Origin: an uncultured bacterium
GTDB taxonomy: Bacteria > Cyanobacteriota > Vampirovibrionia > Gastranaerophilales > Gastranaerophilaceae
NCBI GenBank assembly: GCA_948684385.1
Contig: CAPQCU010000016.1
Span: forward strand, 1-40,716
Length of the DNA stretch: 40,716 nucleotides
Direction: 5' to 3'
Under the pieces are notes generated by a model. It was not told the origin of the DNA and did no database searches. It was given only the letters and a program-made list of their open reading frames with translations. This document shows, piece by piece, positions 24,651 to 32,168 of the stretch (position 1 is the stretch's first letter; each line of letters begins with the position of its first letter). The translations under genes were made by a program, and so were the position numbers.

Positions 24651-24863
24651 ATGGTTGAACAAACTTTAAGGAAAATAGGTCAAAATATAAGAAGTGTGAG
24701 AAAATCAAAGAATTTATCTCAAGAAAAACTTGCTGAACTTATTGGAGTTAGCCGTAATTATATTGGTATGATTGAACGAGCCGAAATAAATGTACCAACC
24801 AAAACTTTGATAGAAATTGCTTTTGCATTAAATGTTCATCCTAAAGTGTTTTTTGAGTATTAA
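24651..24863 (+). CDS. XRE-family HTH transcriptional regulator
   Basis: 70 residues from the ATG at 24651 (MVEQTLRKIGQNIRSVRKSKNLSQEKLAELIGVSRNYIGMIERAE). The five-helix XRE/Cro fold fills the protein: SQEKLAELIGVSRNYIGMIE is the helix-turn-helix, and the sequence ends VHPKVFFEY, as phage- and plasmid-type small regulators do. An upstream in-frame TTG (24612) would extend it, but neither start has a clear Shine-Dalgarno. It probably regulates itself or nearby genes. A TTGACA at 24598-24603 could be its -35. Confidence 0.85.
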   Translation: MVEQTLRKIGQNIRSVRKSKNLSQEKLAELIGVSRNYIGMIERAEINVPTKTLIEIAFALNVHPKVFFEY

Positions 24864-24915
24864 CAGAAGAGTAATTCTTGGGTAGAGCAAGCTTAATACT
24901 ACCAACTATTTTGCC

Positions 24916-24977
24916 AATTTGTCCGTAGTACGGTTTGTTCATATTGTCATTATAGCGGACAATTTAATTATGGACAA
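24916..24977. promoter_or_regulatory. TTGTCCG-box operator and divergent promoters of the second XRE gene
   Basis: AATTTGTCCG (24916-24925) and CGGACAATTT (24956-24965) form an inverted repeat, and a third box GGACAA lies at 24972-24977 inside the start of the XRE gene. On the minus strand TTGTCC (24977 to 24972), 17 bases, TATAAT (24954 to 24949) is a near-consensus promoter. Rightward, TTGTCC (24919-24924), 17 bases, TATTGT is weaker. The layout suggests autoregulation. Confidence 0.5.
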
Positions 24978-25182
24978 GCTTTTATTAGAAAAACTTGCAA
25001 AAAGGATTAAAGAACTGCGTAAGCAATACAATATTACACAGGATGAACTTGCATATAGAGCAAATATCGGACGTTCAACTCTTGGTAATATTGAAACAGC
25101 GCAAAATGATATAACATTTTCTAAGATTAGCAGACTTGCAAAAGCTTTCAATTTATCTTTATCAGAATTTCTAAATTTTTAA
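24970..25182 (+). CDS. Second XRE-family HTH transcriptional regulator
   Basis: 70 residues from the ATG at 24970 (MDKLLLEKLAKRIKELRKQYNITQDELAYRANIGRSTLGNIETAQ). TQDELAYRANIGRSTLGNIE is the helix-turn-helix; the C-terminus FSKISRLAKAFNLSLSEFLNF completes the fold. It is similar in length and layout to the regulator ending 107 bases upstream, but not a close copy. The start region is overlapped by repeated TTGTCCG boxes, suggesting that it binds there. An in-frame upstream extension to 24919 has no homology support. Confidence 0.85.
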   Translation: MDKLLLEKLAKRIKELRKQYNITQDELAYRANIGRSTLGNIETAQNDITFSKISRLAKAFNLSLSEFLNF

Positions 25183-25249
25183 CTTAACATTACAATAATG
25201 TGATAAGTGAAATGACAATTGTTTCACACATCCAACTTTCTTCCTAATA

Positions 25250-25552
25250 TTAGCGCGTATAAAAAATTTTTGAATGCTCTTGAATGTTCTTTTTTAAGTC
25301 TGCGTTTTCTATACCGTTAAAATCAACCACATCAAAACTGTAAGGCGTTGAGAGTTCGTCAAGTTCAAAAGCTATATGACGCAATAGTTTTGGTGTAATT
25401 TCGCCTCTAAGCACAAAATCAATATCAGAAGAAGGCTTAAAATTCCCTTTAGCTCTTGAGCCAAAAATCCTGACTTCTTTAACTTCCGGAACAGAAGCAA
25501 AAAAATCATTAATTAATTTAATCGTTTCAACATTAAGTCCAAACTCATCCAT
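25250..25552 (-). CDS. mntA: Minimal nucleotidyltransferase, antitoxin of HEPN-MNT pair
   Basis: 100 residues. The MNT signature is intact: GSRAKGNFKPSSDIDF (31-46), with Asp43 and Asp45 as metal ligands of the polymerase-beta fold. In studied MntA-HepT systems this enzyme adds AMP to a Tyr of the HEPN toxin and neutralises it. It overlaps the upstream HEPN gene by 8 bases and is the last gene of a mutS-HEPN-MNT run. Confidence 0.9.
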   Translation of the reverse strand: MDEFGLNVETIKLINDFFASVPEVKEVRIFGSRAKGNFKPSSDIDFVLRGEITPKLLRHIAFELDELSTPYSFDVVDFNGIENADLKKNIQEHSKIFYTR

Positions 25553-25952
25553 TTAATTTTCCCTTGAAAAACCCTGAAAGCTCCGCAAACTTTTGAGCAT
25601 AATTACTTAGAATTTCATCAGCGAGCTCATTTGCAAATTCTTCTTTATATGTATGCGAAGTCTTGTTTCTGGCTTCCATCATCTCAATCCAAACCTGCCC
25701 GTCTGCCAAAATATGTTTCATAAACGCTTCTTTAATAGTTTCTCTCGGAGTGTCAACTTTGACTCCACTATACTCCAGATAATCTTTCATTGTTTTCCAT
25801 GCCAGCTCAAAAGCTATCTCATAAGCTTGAATGAGCGCCATGACATAAATTTTATTTATGCCGTGATTTTTAATACAAGCAACTGTTTCTTCAAAATTCA
25901 AAAACGCTTTTTCATAATTCTGGAAACGTTGTTTCCACCGGATTTCCTGCAT
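25545..25952 (-). CDS. hepT: HEPN-domain protein, toxin of HEPN-MNT pair (HI0074 family)
   Basis: 135 residues, all-helical, related to the nucleotidyltransferase substrate-binding (HI0074) family (KQRFQNYEKAFLNFEETV ... AYEIAFELAWKTMKDYLEYSGV). The ribonuclease motif Rx4H with the modifiable Tyr, RNKTSHTY (95-102), matches the Rx4HxY of HepT toxins, in which the Tyr is AMPylated by MntA. The start codon overlaps the mutS stop by one base (TAATG), so the pair is translated with mutS and lacks a visible own promoter. Confidence 0.88.
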   Translation of the reverse strand: MQEIRWKQRFQNYEKAFLNFEETVACIKNHGINKIYVMALIQAYEIAFELAWKTMKDYLEYSGVKVDTPRETIKEAFMKHILADGQVWIEMMEARNKTSHTYKEEFANELADEILSNYAQKFAELSGFFKGKLNG

Positions 25953-28546
25953 TATTCTTCCTTTCCAAAAAACAGATTCAGCTGCGGCGCCTGTATCTCA
26001 ATATCAGCCTCTTTTTTACGTCCTGCAAGGTTTTTAGAAAAATCTCTCTGCATTCTGCTCATCAGCTCTTCTGAGCGTTTAACAACAGCTTTCGGAAGCC
26101 CTGCCATTTTTGCGACCTGAATACCGTAACTCTTGCTTGCACCACCTTGAACAATTTTTCTTAAGAACTCAATCTCGCCATTTTCTTCACTGACAGTAAT
26201 TCTAAAATTCTTAATCTGCGGATAAGTCTTTGTCATCACGTTCAGCTCGTGATAGTGCGTTGCAAAAATACACCTTGCACCGATTTGACCTGCAATATAC
26301 TCGGCAACAGACCACGCAATCGCAACACCGTCATAAGTACTTGTTCCGCGGCCGATTTCATCAATAAGAATAAGACTTTTGTCTGTAGCATTGTTCAAAA
26401 TACAAGCAGTTTCAGACATTTCGACCATAAATGTTGATTTACCAAGTGTCAAATCATCGCTTGCACCAACACGCGTGAATATTTTATCAATAATCCCGAT
26501 TTGAGCACAATCCGCAGGAATAAATGAACCTATTTGCGCCATAATTGCAATCAAAGCATTCTGCCTCATATAAGTCGATTTACCTGCCATATTCGGGCCG
26601 GTCAAAATCATAAACTGCGTTTTGGTTTTATCAGAGCTTGAAAGCTCAATATCGTTTGAAACATAAGCTCCAAGCGGAAGTATTTGCTCTAATACCGGAT
26701 GTCTTCCGTTTTTAATCAAAAAATCACCGGTTTCATTTATTTCAGGGCAGACATAATTATGCTCAACCGCTGCAATAGCAAATGATGTAAACACATCCAG
26801 CTCTGCAATACATTCTGCTGTTTCTCTAATCAAAGTAACATACTCTTTAGAATACTCTCTAAATCCGGAAAAGAGTTTATATTCAAGCTCATACGCTTTT
26901 ACCTGTGCAGTCAGAACCTCATCTTCGTGTTTTTTCAGCTCATCTGTAATAAATCTTTCACCCGTTGAAAGCGTTTGTTTACGAATGTACTCAGGAGGAA
27001 CTTTACTCAGATTAGAGTTACTGATTTCAATATAGTACCCGAAAACTCTATTATATCCAACTTTCAGAGCAGAAATTCCTGAACGTTCTTTTTCCCTAAC
27101 TTCAAAATCTTTAAGCCACTTTTCACCGTTGTACATCAAATCACGAAGATAATCCAAATCGGAACTTACTTTCTCTTTAATAACTCCGCCTTCTTTAATA
27201 GTATTTGGAGCATCTTCGCGTATTGTTTGTTCAATAATTTCGTAATATTCAGCGAGCTTTCCTAAATCATTTTCAATCTTTTCAAAGACATTTAATCCGA
27301 TTGATTTTGCAATTTCCACAAGTTTTGGCAAAGCTCTCAAAGACTCTTTTAAACTCAAAAAATCTTTTGGAGAAGCTGACAAATTACTCAATTTTGTAGA
27401 AGTTCTCTGAATATCATAAATTCCTTTGAGCTGTGCTTGAAGCGCAAATCTTTCATTAGAATTTTCGACAATTCGTCTTACAACATCCTGACGTTTTTTT
27501 ATTCTGTCAATATCTTTTAAAGGCTGACAAACCCAGGATTTTAAAAGCCTTGCACCCATGCCGGTAGAAGTTTTGTCTATAGCCCACAAAAGCGAACCGT
27601 ATTTACTTTTATCTCGTAAAGTTTCTGTAAGTTCAAGATTTTTCCTTGTTCCGGCATCAATAGACATATACTCGGAAAGTTCGTAAGTTTCAATTCTCTC
27701 AAACTTAGGAAACCCTTCTTTCAAATTTTCCCAGATGTAAGCAAGGAGTCCTGCAGCTGCTCTAAATCCGAGTTCGCAGCTATCATATCCGATGGCACTC
27801 AAATCAGAAATTTTAAATACCTGTTTTAAATTTTCTTTCGCAAAATTTTCTTCAAACACGCTCTGCGGAACTTTGGAACAATTATAATAGTTTGTAATTT
27901 CATCCGGTAAATCAACCGTCTCCTCAGGCACAATCTGGAATGGCTGGAGCTTCATTTTCTTTGCCTGAGCAACTACTTCTGCCGGCTGAATTCTTGCAAG
28001 TTCAGTAAGCAAAGTTTCGTAGTTTAAGCTTGTAGCCTTAAACTCGCCAGTTGAAATATCAGTATAAGCAAAGCCCCATTTTTCTTCTTTGCCTTTTGTT
28101 TCTTTAAAAATCGCACAGGTATAATTGTTACTGTTCAGGTTTAAGAAATTGCTTTCCAGCAAAGTTCCTGCGGTAATAATTCTTACAACTCCGCGTTTTA
28201 CAATCCCTTTAGCCAGTTTAGGGTCTTCTAACTGCTCGCAAATCGCAACTTTAATATCTTTTGCAACAAGTTTTTCAAGGTACCCTTCAAGCGCTTTAAC
28301 AGGAATACCTGCAAGCGGGATTTTACCGATTTTTGCACCGCAGTCACGGCCGGTCAAAGTTATTTCCAGCTCTCTTGAAAGAGTAACTGCGTCTTCAAAA
28401 AACGTTTCGTAAAAGTCGCCCATGCGATATAAAAGAAGACTATCTGCATGTTCACGTTTCACCTCAATATAATGGCGCATTGCAGGAGTTGCTTCTTCAA
28501 TATTTACATCTGTTGTATTTACTAGATTGATTTCAGGTTTTGTCAT
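25952..28546 (-). CDS. mutS: DNA mismatch repair protein MutS
   Basis: 864 residues, full length. The mismatch-reading Phe-x-Glu motif is at 45-47 (GDFYETFF). The middle lever and clamp domains follow, then the ABC-type ATPase with Walker A TGPNMAGKST near 650, the ALIAIMAQIGSFIPA block, Walker B LILIDEIGRGTSTYDG and FATHYHEL. It recognises mispairs and recruits MutL. mutL is not adjacent; instead a HEPN-MNT toxin-antitoxin pair follows in the same operon. Confidence 0.98.
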   Translation of the reverse strand: MTKPEINLVNTTDVNIEEATPAMRHYIEVKREHADSLLLYRMGDFYETFFEDAVTLSRELEITLTGRDCGAKIGKIPLAGIPVKALEGYLEKLVAKDIKVAICEQLEDPKLAKGIVKRGVVRIITAGTLLESNFLNLNSNNYTCAIFKETKGKEEKWGFAYTDISTGEFKATSLNYETLLTELARIQPAEVVAQAKKMKLQPFQIVPEETVDLPDEITNYYNCSKVPQSVFEENFAKENLKQVFKISDLSAIGYDSCELGFRAAAGLLAYIWENLKEGFPKFERIETYELSEYMSIDAGTRKNLELTETLRDKSKYGSLLWAIDKTSTGMGARLLKSWVCQPLKDIDRIKKRQDVVRRIVENSNERFALQAQLKGIYDIQRTSTKLSNLSASPKDFLSLKESLRALPKLVEIAKSIGLNVFEKIENDLGKLAEYYEIIEQTIREDAPNTIKEGGVIKEKVSSDLDYLRDLMYNGEKWLKDFEVREKERSGISALKVGYNRVFGYYIEISNSNLSKVPPEYIRKQTLSTGERFITDELKKHEDEVLTAQVKAYELEYKLFSGFREYSKEYVTLIRETAECIAELDVFTSFAIAAVEHNYVCPEINETGDFLIKNGRHPVLEQILPLGAYVSNDIELSSSDKTKTQFMILTGPNMAGKSTYMRQNALIAIMAQIGSFIPADCAQIGIIDKIFTRVGASDDLTLGKSTFMVEMSETACILNNATDKSLILIDEIGRGTSTYDGVAIAWSVAEYIAGQIGARCIFATHYHELNVMTKTYPQIKNFRITVSEENGEIEFLRKIVQGGASKSYGIQVAKMAGLPKAVVKRSEELMSRMQRDFSKNLAGRKKEADIEIQAPQLNLFFGKEE

Positions 28547-28567
28547 AGTTATAATTGTACATAATAT
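28540..28567 (+). promoter_or_regulatory. Promoter of the 28586-32083 operon
   Basis: TTGTCA (28540-28545), 16-base spacer, TAATAT (28562-28567), 18 bases before the first ATG. It overlaps the divergent mutS start. Confidence 0.4.
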
Positions 28568-28585
28568 TTACTATAGGTGCAAGTA

Positions 28586-29197
28586 ATGTTTAGATTAATA
28601 AAGATTATTTTTAACGCTTTTTTGTTAGTCCTTGCTATTATTGGCTTTAACGCCATTGGAGGACAGAAATATGTTGAAGCAATTAAAGTGAATGTCGGAA
28701 ACTTTATGCAAGAGCATGCAATGAATAACGCAAAAAAAATCGGCGATTTTTCAAAACTTCATGAAGAATTCCAGATTGATAACTCTGTAAATCTTGTAGG
28801 CTACAAAGCCGTAATTGCAGAGCACAAAGCCTCCGGTCAAAAAATGGTTATCATTGACTCAGGTAAGAAACCTTTGCTGACTCAATCAGATATCAAAAGT
28901 GATAAAATAGATAAGAAGCTTAAAGATTTAGCCGAAAAATTCAAATATCAAGCCGTAACCGTTCAGGATATAAAAGTCACAAACAGAGGAGAAATGGAAG
29001 TTTACGGCAAAAAAGTTCCGTACGCTAAGTTTGAAGCAAAAGTTACAAAGCTTCCATGTTCGGATATTTCAGGTATAGTAGCAAGCGTAACGACTTCCGA
29101 CGGTTCGGAAAAACTTGCGCTGTCTTTGAGCGAAAAGAAAAAATACTCGCAGCTTATAGCAGGAGAATTTTACAAAGGGGTCGTAGAAAATGAATAA
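28586..29197 (+). CDS. Membrane-anchored protein of unknown function
   Basis: 203 residues from the ATG at 28586; a GTG at 28577 would add three residues. An N-terminal transmembrane helix (about 3-24, LIKIIFNAFLLVLAIIGFNAIGG) leads to a lysine-rich periplasmic part of alternating strands (LVGYKAVIAEHKASGQKMVIIDSG ... YQAVTVQDIKVTNRGEMEVYGKKVPYAKFEAKVTKL). I do not recognise the family. First gene of six overlapping rightward genes; the next begins 8 bases before this stop. Confidence 0.7.
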   Translation: MFRLIKIIFNAFLLVLAIIGFNAIGGQKYVEAIKVNVGNFMQEHAMNNAKKIGDFSKLHEEFQIDNSVNLVGYKAVIAEHKASGQKMVIIDSGKKPLLTQSDIKSDKIDKKLKDLAEKFKYQAVTVQDIKVTNRGEMEVYGKKVPYAKFEAKVTKLPCSDISGIVASVTTSDGSEKLALSLSEKKKYSQLIAGEFYKGVVENE

Positions 29198-30011
29198 ATT
29201 TATATTAACATTGGCACTTGTTTTATTAACTACCAGCACTGTTTTTGCAGCTGATAAGTATTCTGCAGATTACTTAAAAAATCATAAACATTTTGCAATA
29301 ATGAACCCTGTTGCAGAAAGTTTTGCAGCGCGCACTATCAAATCTTCGCTACAAAAAGAAACAGGCGGGAAATATGATGTTAAATTTGAAGGTTATACCC
29401 TTTCAAGTATGAAAAAAGGCATCTTCAAAGACCTTGAAATCACCGGAGAAAATGTTGTTTCAGAAGGAATTACAATACCTTATGTTCATCTAAAATCTTT
29501 GAGTGATTATAATTATGTTGATTACACAAAAGACCCGATTGAGTTTAAGTCTGACATGAAGTTTCAATACGACATGCTTCTCTCTGACGAAAGCATAAAT
29601 ACAGCACTTAAGCACAGTACTTATAACGCCGTTCTCGAAAATATCAACAAAGTTGCTTACCCGATGTTTATGGTAAAAGGCGTCAAAACAAAAATCTTAA
29701 ATAATCAGCTTTATGTTGTAACATCTTACAATTTTCCGATTATGCCTGCAAGCAAAGACAAAGTTTTTGTTGTATCATCAGGATTTATTGTTGAAAACGG
29801 GAAAATAAAAGCTTCAAATATCAAGCTTGACAGTGCTTATGGAAACATTTCACTAAGTAAAGTTGCAAACCTGTTAAACCTTTTAAATCCATTAGAGTTT
29901 ACGCTAAATATTCTGGAATCAAAAAAATGTGACGCAAATATTGAGAATGTAAACATTGTTGATAACAAAATTAAAATTGATGGTAAGATAGAAGTAAAGA
30001 GAGGTGAGTAA
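29190..30011 (+). CDS. Secreted LmeA-like/DUF2993-like lipid-binding protein
   Basis: 273 residues with a signal peptide (1-20, ending VFA). The mature part has the plan of DUF2993/LmeA proteins: helical start (NPVAESFAARTIKSSLQKETGGKYDVKFEGYTLSSMKKGIFKDLEITGENV), then repeated strands, a helix carrying ALKHSTYNAVLENIN, and late strands ending IDGKIEVKRGE. LmeA-type proteins form a lipid-holding barrel in the periplasm. The match is by pattern, so moderate. It overlaps the upstream gene by 8 bases and abuts the GerMN gene directly. Confidence 0.6.
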   Translation: MNKFILTLALVLLTTSTVFAADKYSADYLKNHKHFAIMNPVAESFAARTIKSSLQKETGGKYDVKFEGYTLSSMKKGIFKDLEITGENVVSEGITIPYVHLKSLSDYNYVDYTKDPIEFKSDMKFQYDMLLSDESINTALKHSTYNAVLENINKVAYPMFMVKGVKTKILNNQLYVVTSYNFPIMPASKDKVFVVSSGFIVENGKIKASNIKLDSAYGNISLSKVANLLNLLNPLEFTLNILESKKCDANIENVNIVDNKIKIDGKIEVKRGE

Positions 30012-30626
30012 ATGAATTCTTCCCAAAAGTTAGGTTTATTTATACTTATAGCAATTTCTGTTGCTTATGTTTATTTCTCATTTTTTAACAAAGGAGAAAT
30101 TGATTTCCACCTTCCTCAACATGAAGAAAAACCGCCAATTTCAGATATAACAGAAATTCCGGATATTCAGGAAATTCCGGATGATGAAGAGCCTGCACCA
30201 AAAGAAAAAGAGTACAAAACAGTTAAAATATTCGTATCAGACTCACACGGAAAAATTCGTTCTGTTAACAGAAAATGTGACCCTGAAAAAGAAAAATCAT
30301 GTTTTGCTTTTGCAATAAAAGAGCTTGTTTCCGGCCCTACAAAATGGGAAAAATCAAAAGGTTTCACCTCTGAAATTCCTCAAGGTACAAAAATTTTATC
30401 AATAAGAGAAGGCGAAAAAAGCGTTATGATTGACCTTTCTTCAGCTTTTGAAGGCGGTGGAGGAGCCGAAAGCACTTATATTCGTATAAAACAGCTTATA
30501 AAAACCGCAAAAGCAAACACAAATCTGCCGGTTTACTTATACATCAACGGAAAACAAGCAGACGTAATCGGCGGAGAAGGTATAATGATTAAGCAGCCGC
30601 TCAATGAAAGGTCTCTGGATGACTAA
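30012..30626 (+). CDS. GerMN-domain membrane protein
   Basis: 204 residues. An N-terminal membrane anchor (about 7-25, LGLFILIAISVAYVYFSFF) is followed by a Pro/Glu-rich linker (30-65) and a GerMN domain at about 70-190: VKIFVSDSHGKIRSVNRK, FAIKELVSGPTKWEKSKGFTSEIPQGTKILSI, VMIDLSSAFEGGGGAESTYIRIKQLIKTAK, LPVYLYINGKQ. GerMN domains occur in sporulation GerM and in lipoproteins of many non-sporulating bacteria, with a probable wall-associated role. The start lies directly after the previous stop. Confidence 0.88.
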   Translation: MNSSQKLGLFILIAISVAYVYFSFFNKGEIDFHLPQHEEKPPISDITEIPDIQEIPDDEEPAPKEKEYKTVKIFVSDSHGKIRSVNRKCDPEKEKSCFAFAIKELVSGPTKWEKSKGFTSEIPQGTKILSIREGEKSVMIDLSSAFEGGGGAESTYIRIKQLIKTAKANTNLPVYLYINGKQADVIGGEGIMIKQPLNERSLDD

Positions 30627-30888
30627 AGATTTAGATTATTATATGAACCTTGATTGGACTCTGATTGAAGGAACTGATTTAGACTTCAACGGAAATCCTT
30701 ATCATTATATAGAAATCAAAGAAATTCCAAGTTTTGCGTTTTGCGCAAAAACAAGAGAAAAAGCGCTCGAAAACTACAAAAAACAGCTTAAACTCTCTTT
30801 GATGCTTATGCTTGAAGACGGAGAGCATATTATTGAGCCGGGTGAAGAAACAGACGATGACATTGATTGGGAAAGTATATGTCCTTAG
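30619..30888 (+). CDS. Small HicB-like protein
   Basis: 89 residues from the ATG at 30619, which has AAAGG seven bases upstream; an in-frame ATG at 30604 is less well placed. The pattern YHYIEIKEIPSFAFCAKTREKALENYKKQLKLSLMLMLEDG resembles the ferredoxin-like HicB N-terminal domain (strand, PxF turn, long helix), followed by a very acidic tail (EPGEETDDDIDWESI). No HicA partner is next to it. It overlaps the GerMN gene by 8 bases and rimI by 10. Function unknown. Confidence 0.6.
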   Translation: MTKDLDYYMNLDWTLIEGTDLDFNGNPYHYIEIKEIPSFAFCAKTREKALENYKKQLKLSLMLMLEDGEHIIEPGEETDDDIDWESICP

Positions 30889-31409
30889 TTAAAGAAATTA
30901 TCATATCAAATATGACAAAAGATGACATTGAAAATGTCATTAAAATTGAAGAAGAAGCCTATGGCAAGCACCATTGGGCAAAGTCTTCTTTTTATGATGA
31001 AATGTCAAACAACCTTGCAAAATACTACACCGCAAAAACTTCTGACGGAACACTTGCCGGATACGCAGGAACATGGCATATTATAGACGAAGGTCACATA
31101 ACAACAATTGCAGTAAAAAAAGAATTCTTAAGAAACCACATCGGAGAAGCAATTATTCATAGAATTATCGAAGACTGTATGAAAGACGGAGTAAAATATT
31201 TAACGCTGGAAGTCCGTGTTTCAAACATTCCGGCAATAAAGCTTTACGAAAAATACGGTTTTCAGTCACTCGGAACACGTAAAGGATATTATCAGGATAA
31301 TAACGAAGACGCATTAATTATGTGGACCGAAAATATTTTTTACGATAAATTTAAATTAAAGTATTCGGAAAATATTGAAAAACTAAAAACATTAATAGAA
31401 ATCAAATGA
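30879..31409 (+). CDS. rimI: Ribosomal protein S18-alanine N-acetyltransferase
   Basis: 176 residues from the ATG at 30879, placed inside the previous gene. A GNAT fold: NMTKDDIENVIKIEEEAYGKHHWAKSSFYDEM at the N-terminus, HITTIAVKKEFLRNHIGEAIIHRIIED (acetyl-CoA site; usually RxxGxG, here RNHIGE), then YLTLEVRVSNIPAIKLYEKYGFQSLGTRKGYYQDNNEDALIM, very characteristic of RimI. It acetylates the N-terminal Ala of S18. About 25 residues longer at the C-terminus than typical. 4-base overlap with bioY. Confidence 0.88.
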   Translation: MSLVKEIIISNMTKDDIENVIKIEEEAYGKHHWAKSSFYDEMSNNLAKYYTAKTSDGTLAGYAGTWHIIDEGHITTIAVKKEFLRNHIGEAIIHRIIEDCMKDGVKYLTLEVRVSNIPAIKLYEKYGFQSLGTRKGYYQDNNEDALIMWTENIFYDKFKLKYSENIEKLKTLIEIK

Positions 31410-32083
31410 GCAAAAGAGTAGAAAAACAGATAAATAGTTTTAAATACAAAGGCGAGCCTATAAAAATCACATTCGGCACGCTCATTTTAACCTGCTTATC
31501 CGTACTTTTTATCGTCGTTGCAACTTTTACACAATTAACGCTTAAGCATCCGTACTTTCCTCTGGATACATTCACTTTTTTAGCAGGAGATGTAACTGAT
31601 ACGGAAATTTTGCATCATTTTATAAAAAGCTACAAATACATTCCGCAAATTCCGGTAGTATTTTTTATTGTAGCTCTCTTAGGCAGAAAATTCGGTATTC
31701 TTGCGATTTTGATGTACATAATTGCAGGTTTGTTTTTCCCGATTTTTGCACTCGGAGGCGGTATAAGTTATTTGTTTGAATACGGTTTTGGCTACATACT
31801 GGCATTTATTCCGGCAATTTTCTTTGCAGGAACGCTTTTGAAAGGCAAAACAGATATTTTAAGAGTTTTATTAATATCAGTAATTGGAGTTTTAATCATT
31901 CATGTACTTGGAATTTTGTACATGGTATTTATCGCAACACTGCGTCAGGCTCCGATGGATATGGTAACTGGCTGGATACTTTCACAAAGCGGAATACAAA
32001 TAATTTACGACATATTTTTCAGCATGATAGCGATTTTCTTAGGACGTCAAACCAGAAAACTCCTGTGGATAGTAATGTGCTAG
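31406..32083 (+). CDS. bioY: BioY-family biotin transporter substrate-binding subunit
   Basis: 225 residues with about six transmembrane helices. The BioY core is visible: ALLGRKFGILAILMYIIAGLFFPIFALGGGISYLFEYGFGYILAFIPAIFFAGTLL, followed by two more helices. BioY is the S component of the ECF biotin importer. The N-terminus (1-30) is cytoplasmic and basic. The ECF ATPase and EcfT genes are not in the window, so it may share a common module. Last gene of the operon; a strong hairpin follows. Confidence 0.82.
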   Translation: MSKRVEKQINSFKYKGEPIKITFGTLILTCLSVLFIVVATFTQLTLKHPYFPLDTFTFLAGDVTDTEILHHFIKSYKYIPQIPVVFFIVALLGRKFGILAILMYIIAGLFFPIFALGGGISYLFEYGFGYILAFIPAIFFAGTLLKGKTDILRVLLISVIGVLIIHVLGILYMVFIATLRQAPMDMVTGWILSQSGIQIIYDIFFSMIAIFLGRQTRKLLWIVMC

Positions 32084-32113
32084 GGGTAGGGGTAAGTTAA
32101 ATTTATAACATAA

Positions 32114-32150
32114 AACAGTGGCGGCGATTTTCAATCGCCGCCACTGTTGA
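32114..32150. terminator. Strong hairpin between bioY and pgk
   Basis: AACAGTGGCGGCGAT (32114-32128) and ATCGCCGCCACTGTT (32134-32148) form a 15-base perfect stem with a 5-base loop. The T-tracts are short on both strands, but its place between converging genes argues for termination. Confidence 0.7.
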
Positions 32151-32168
32151 ATATCTTCATGCGTAGCA

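Noticed and set aside
25207..25227. Terminator GTGAAA...TTTCAC after the second XRE gene
   Set aside because: Only a 6-base AT-rich stem with a long loop and no T-tract; too weak.
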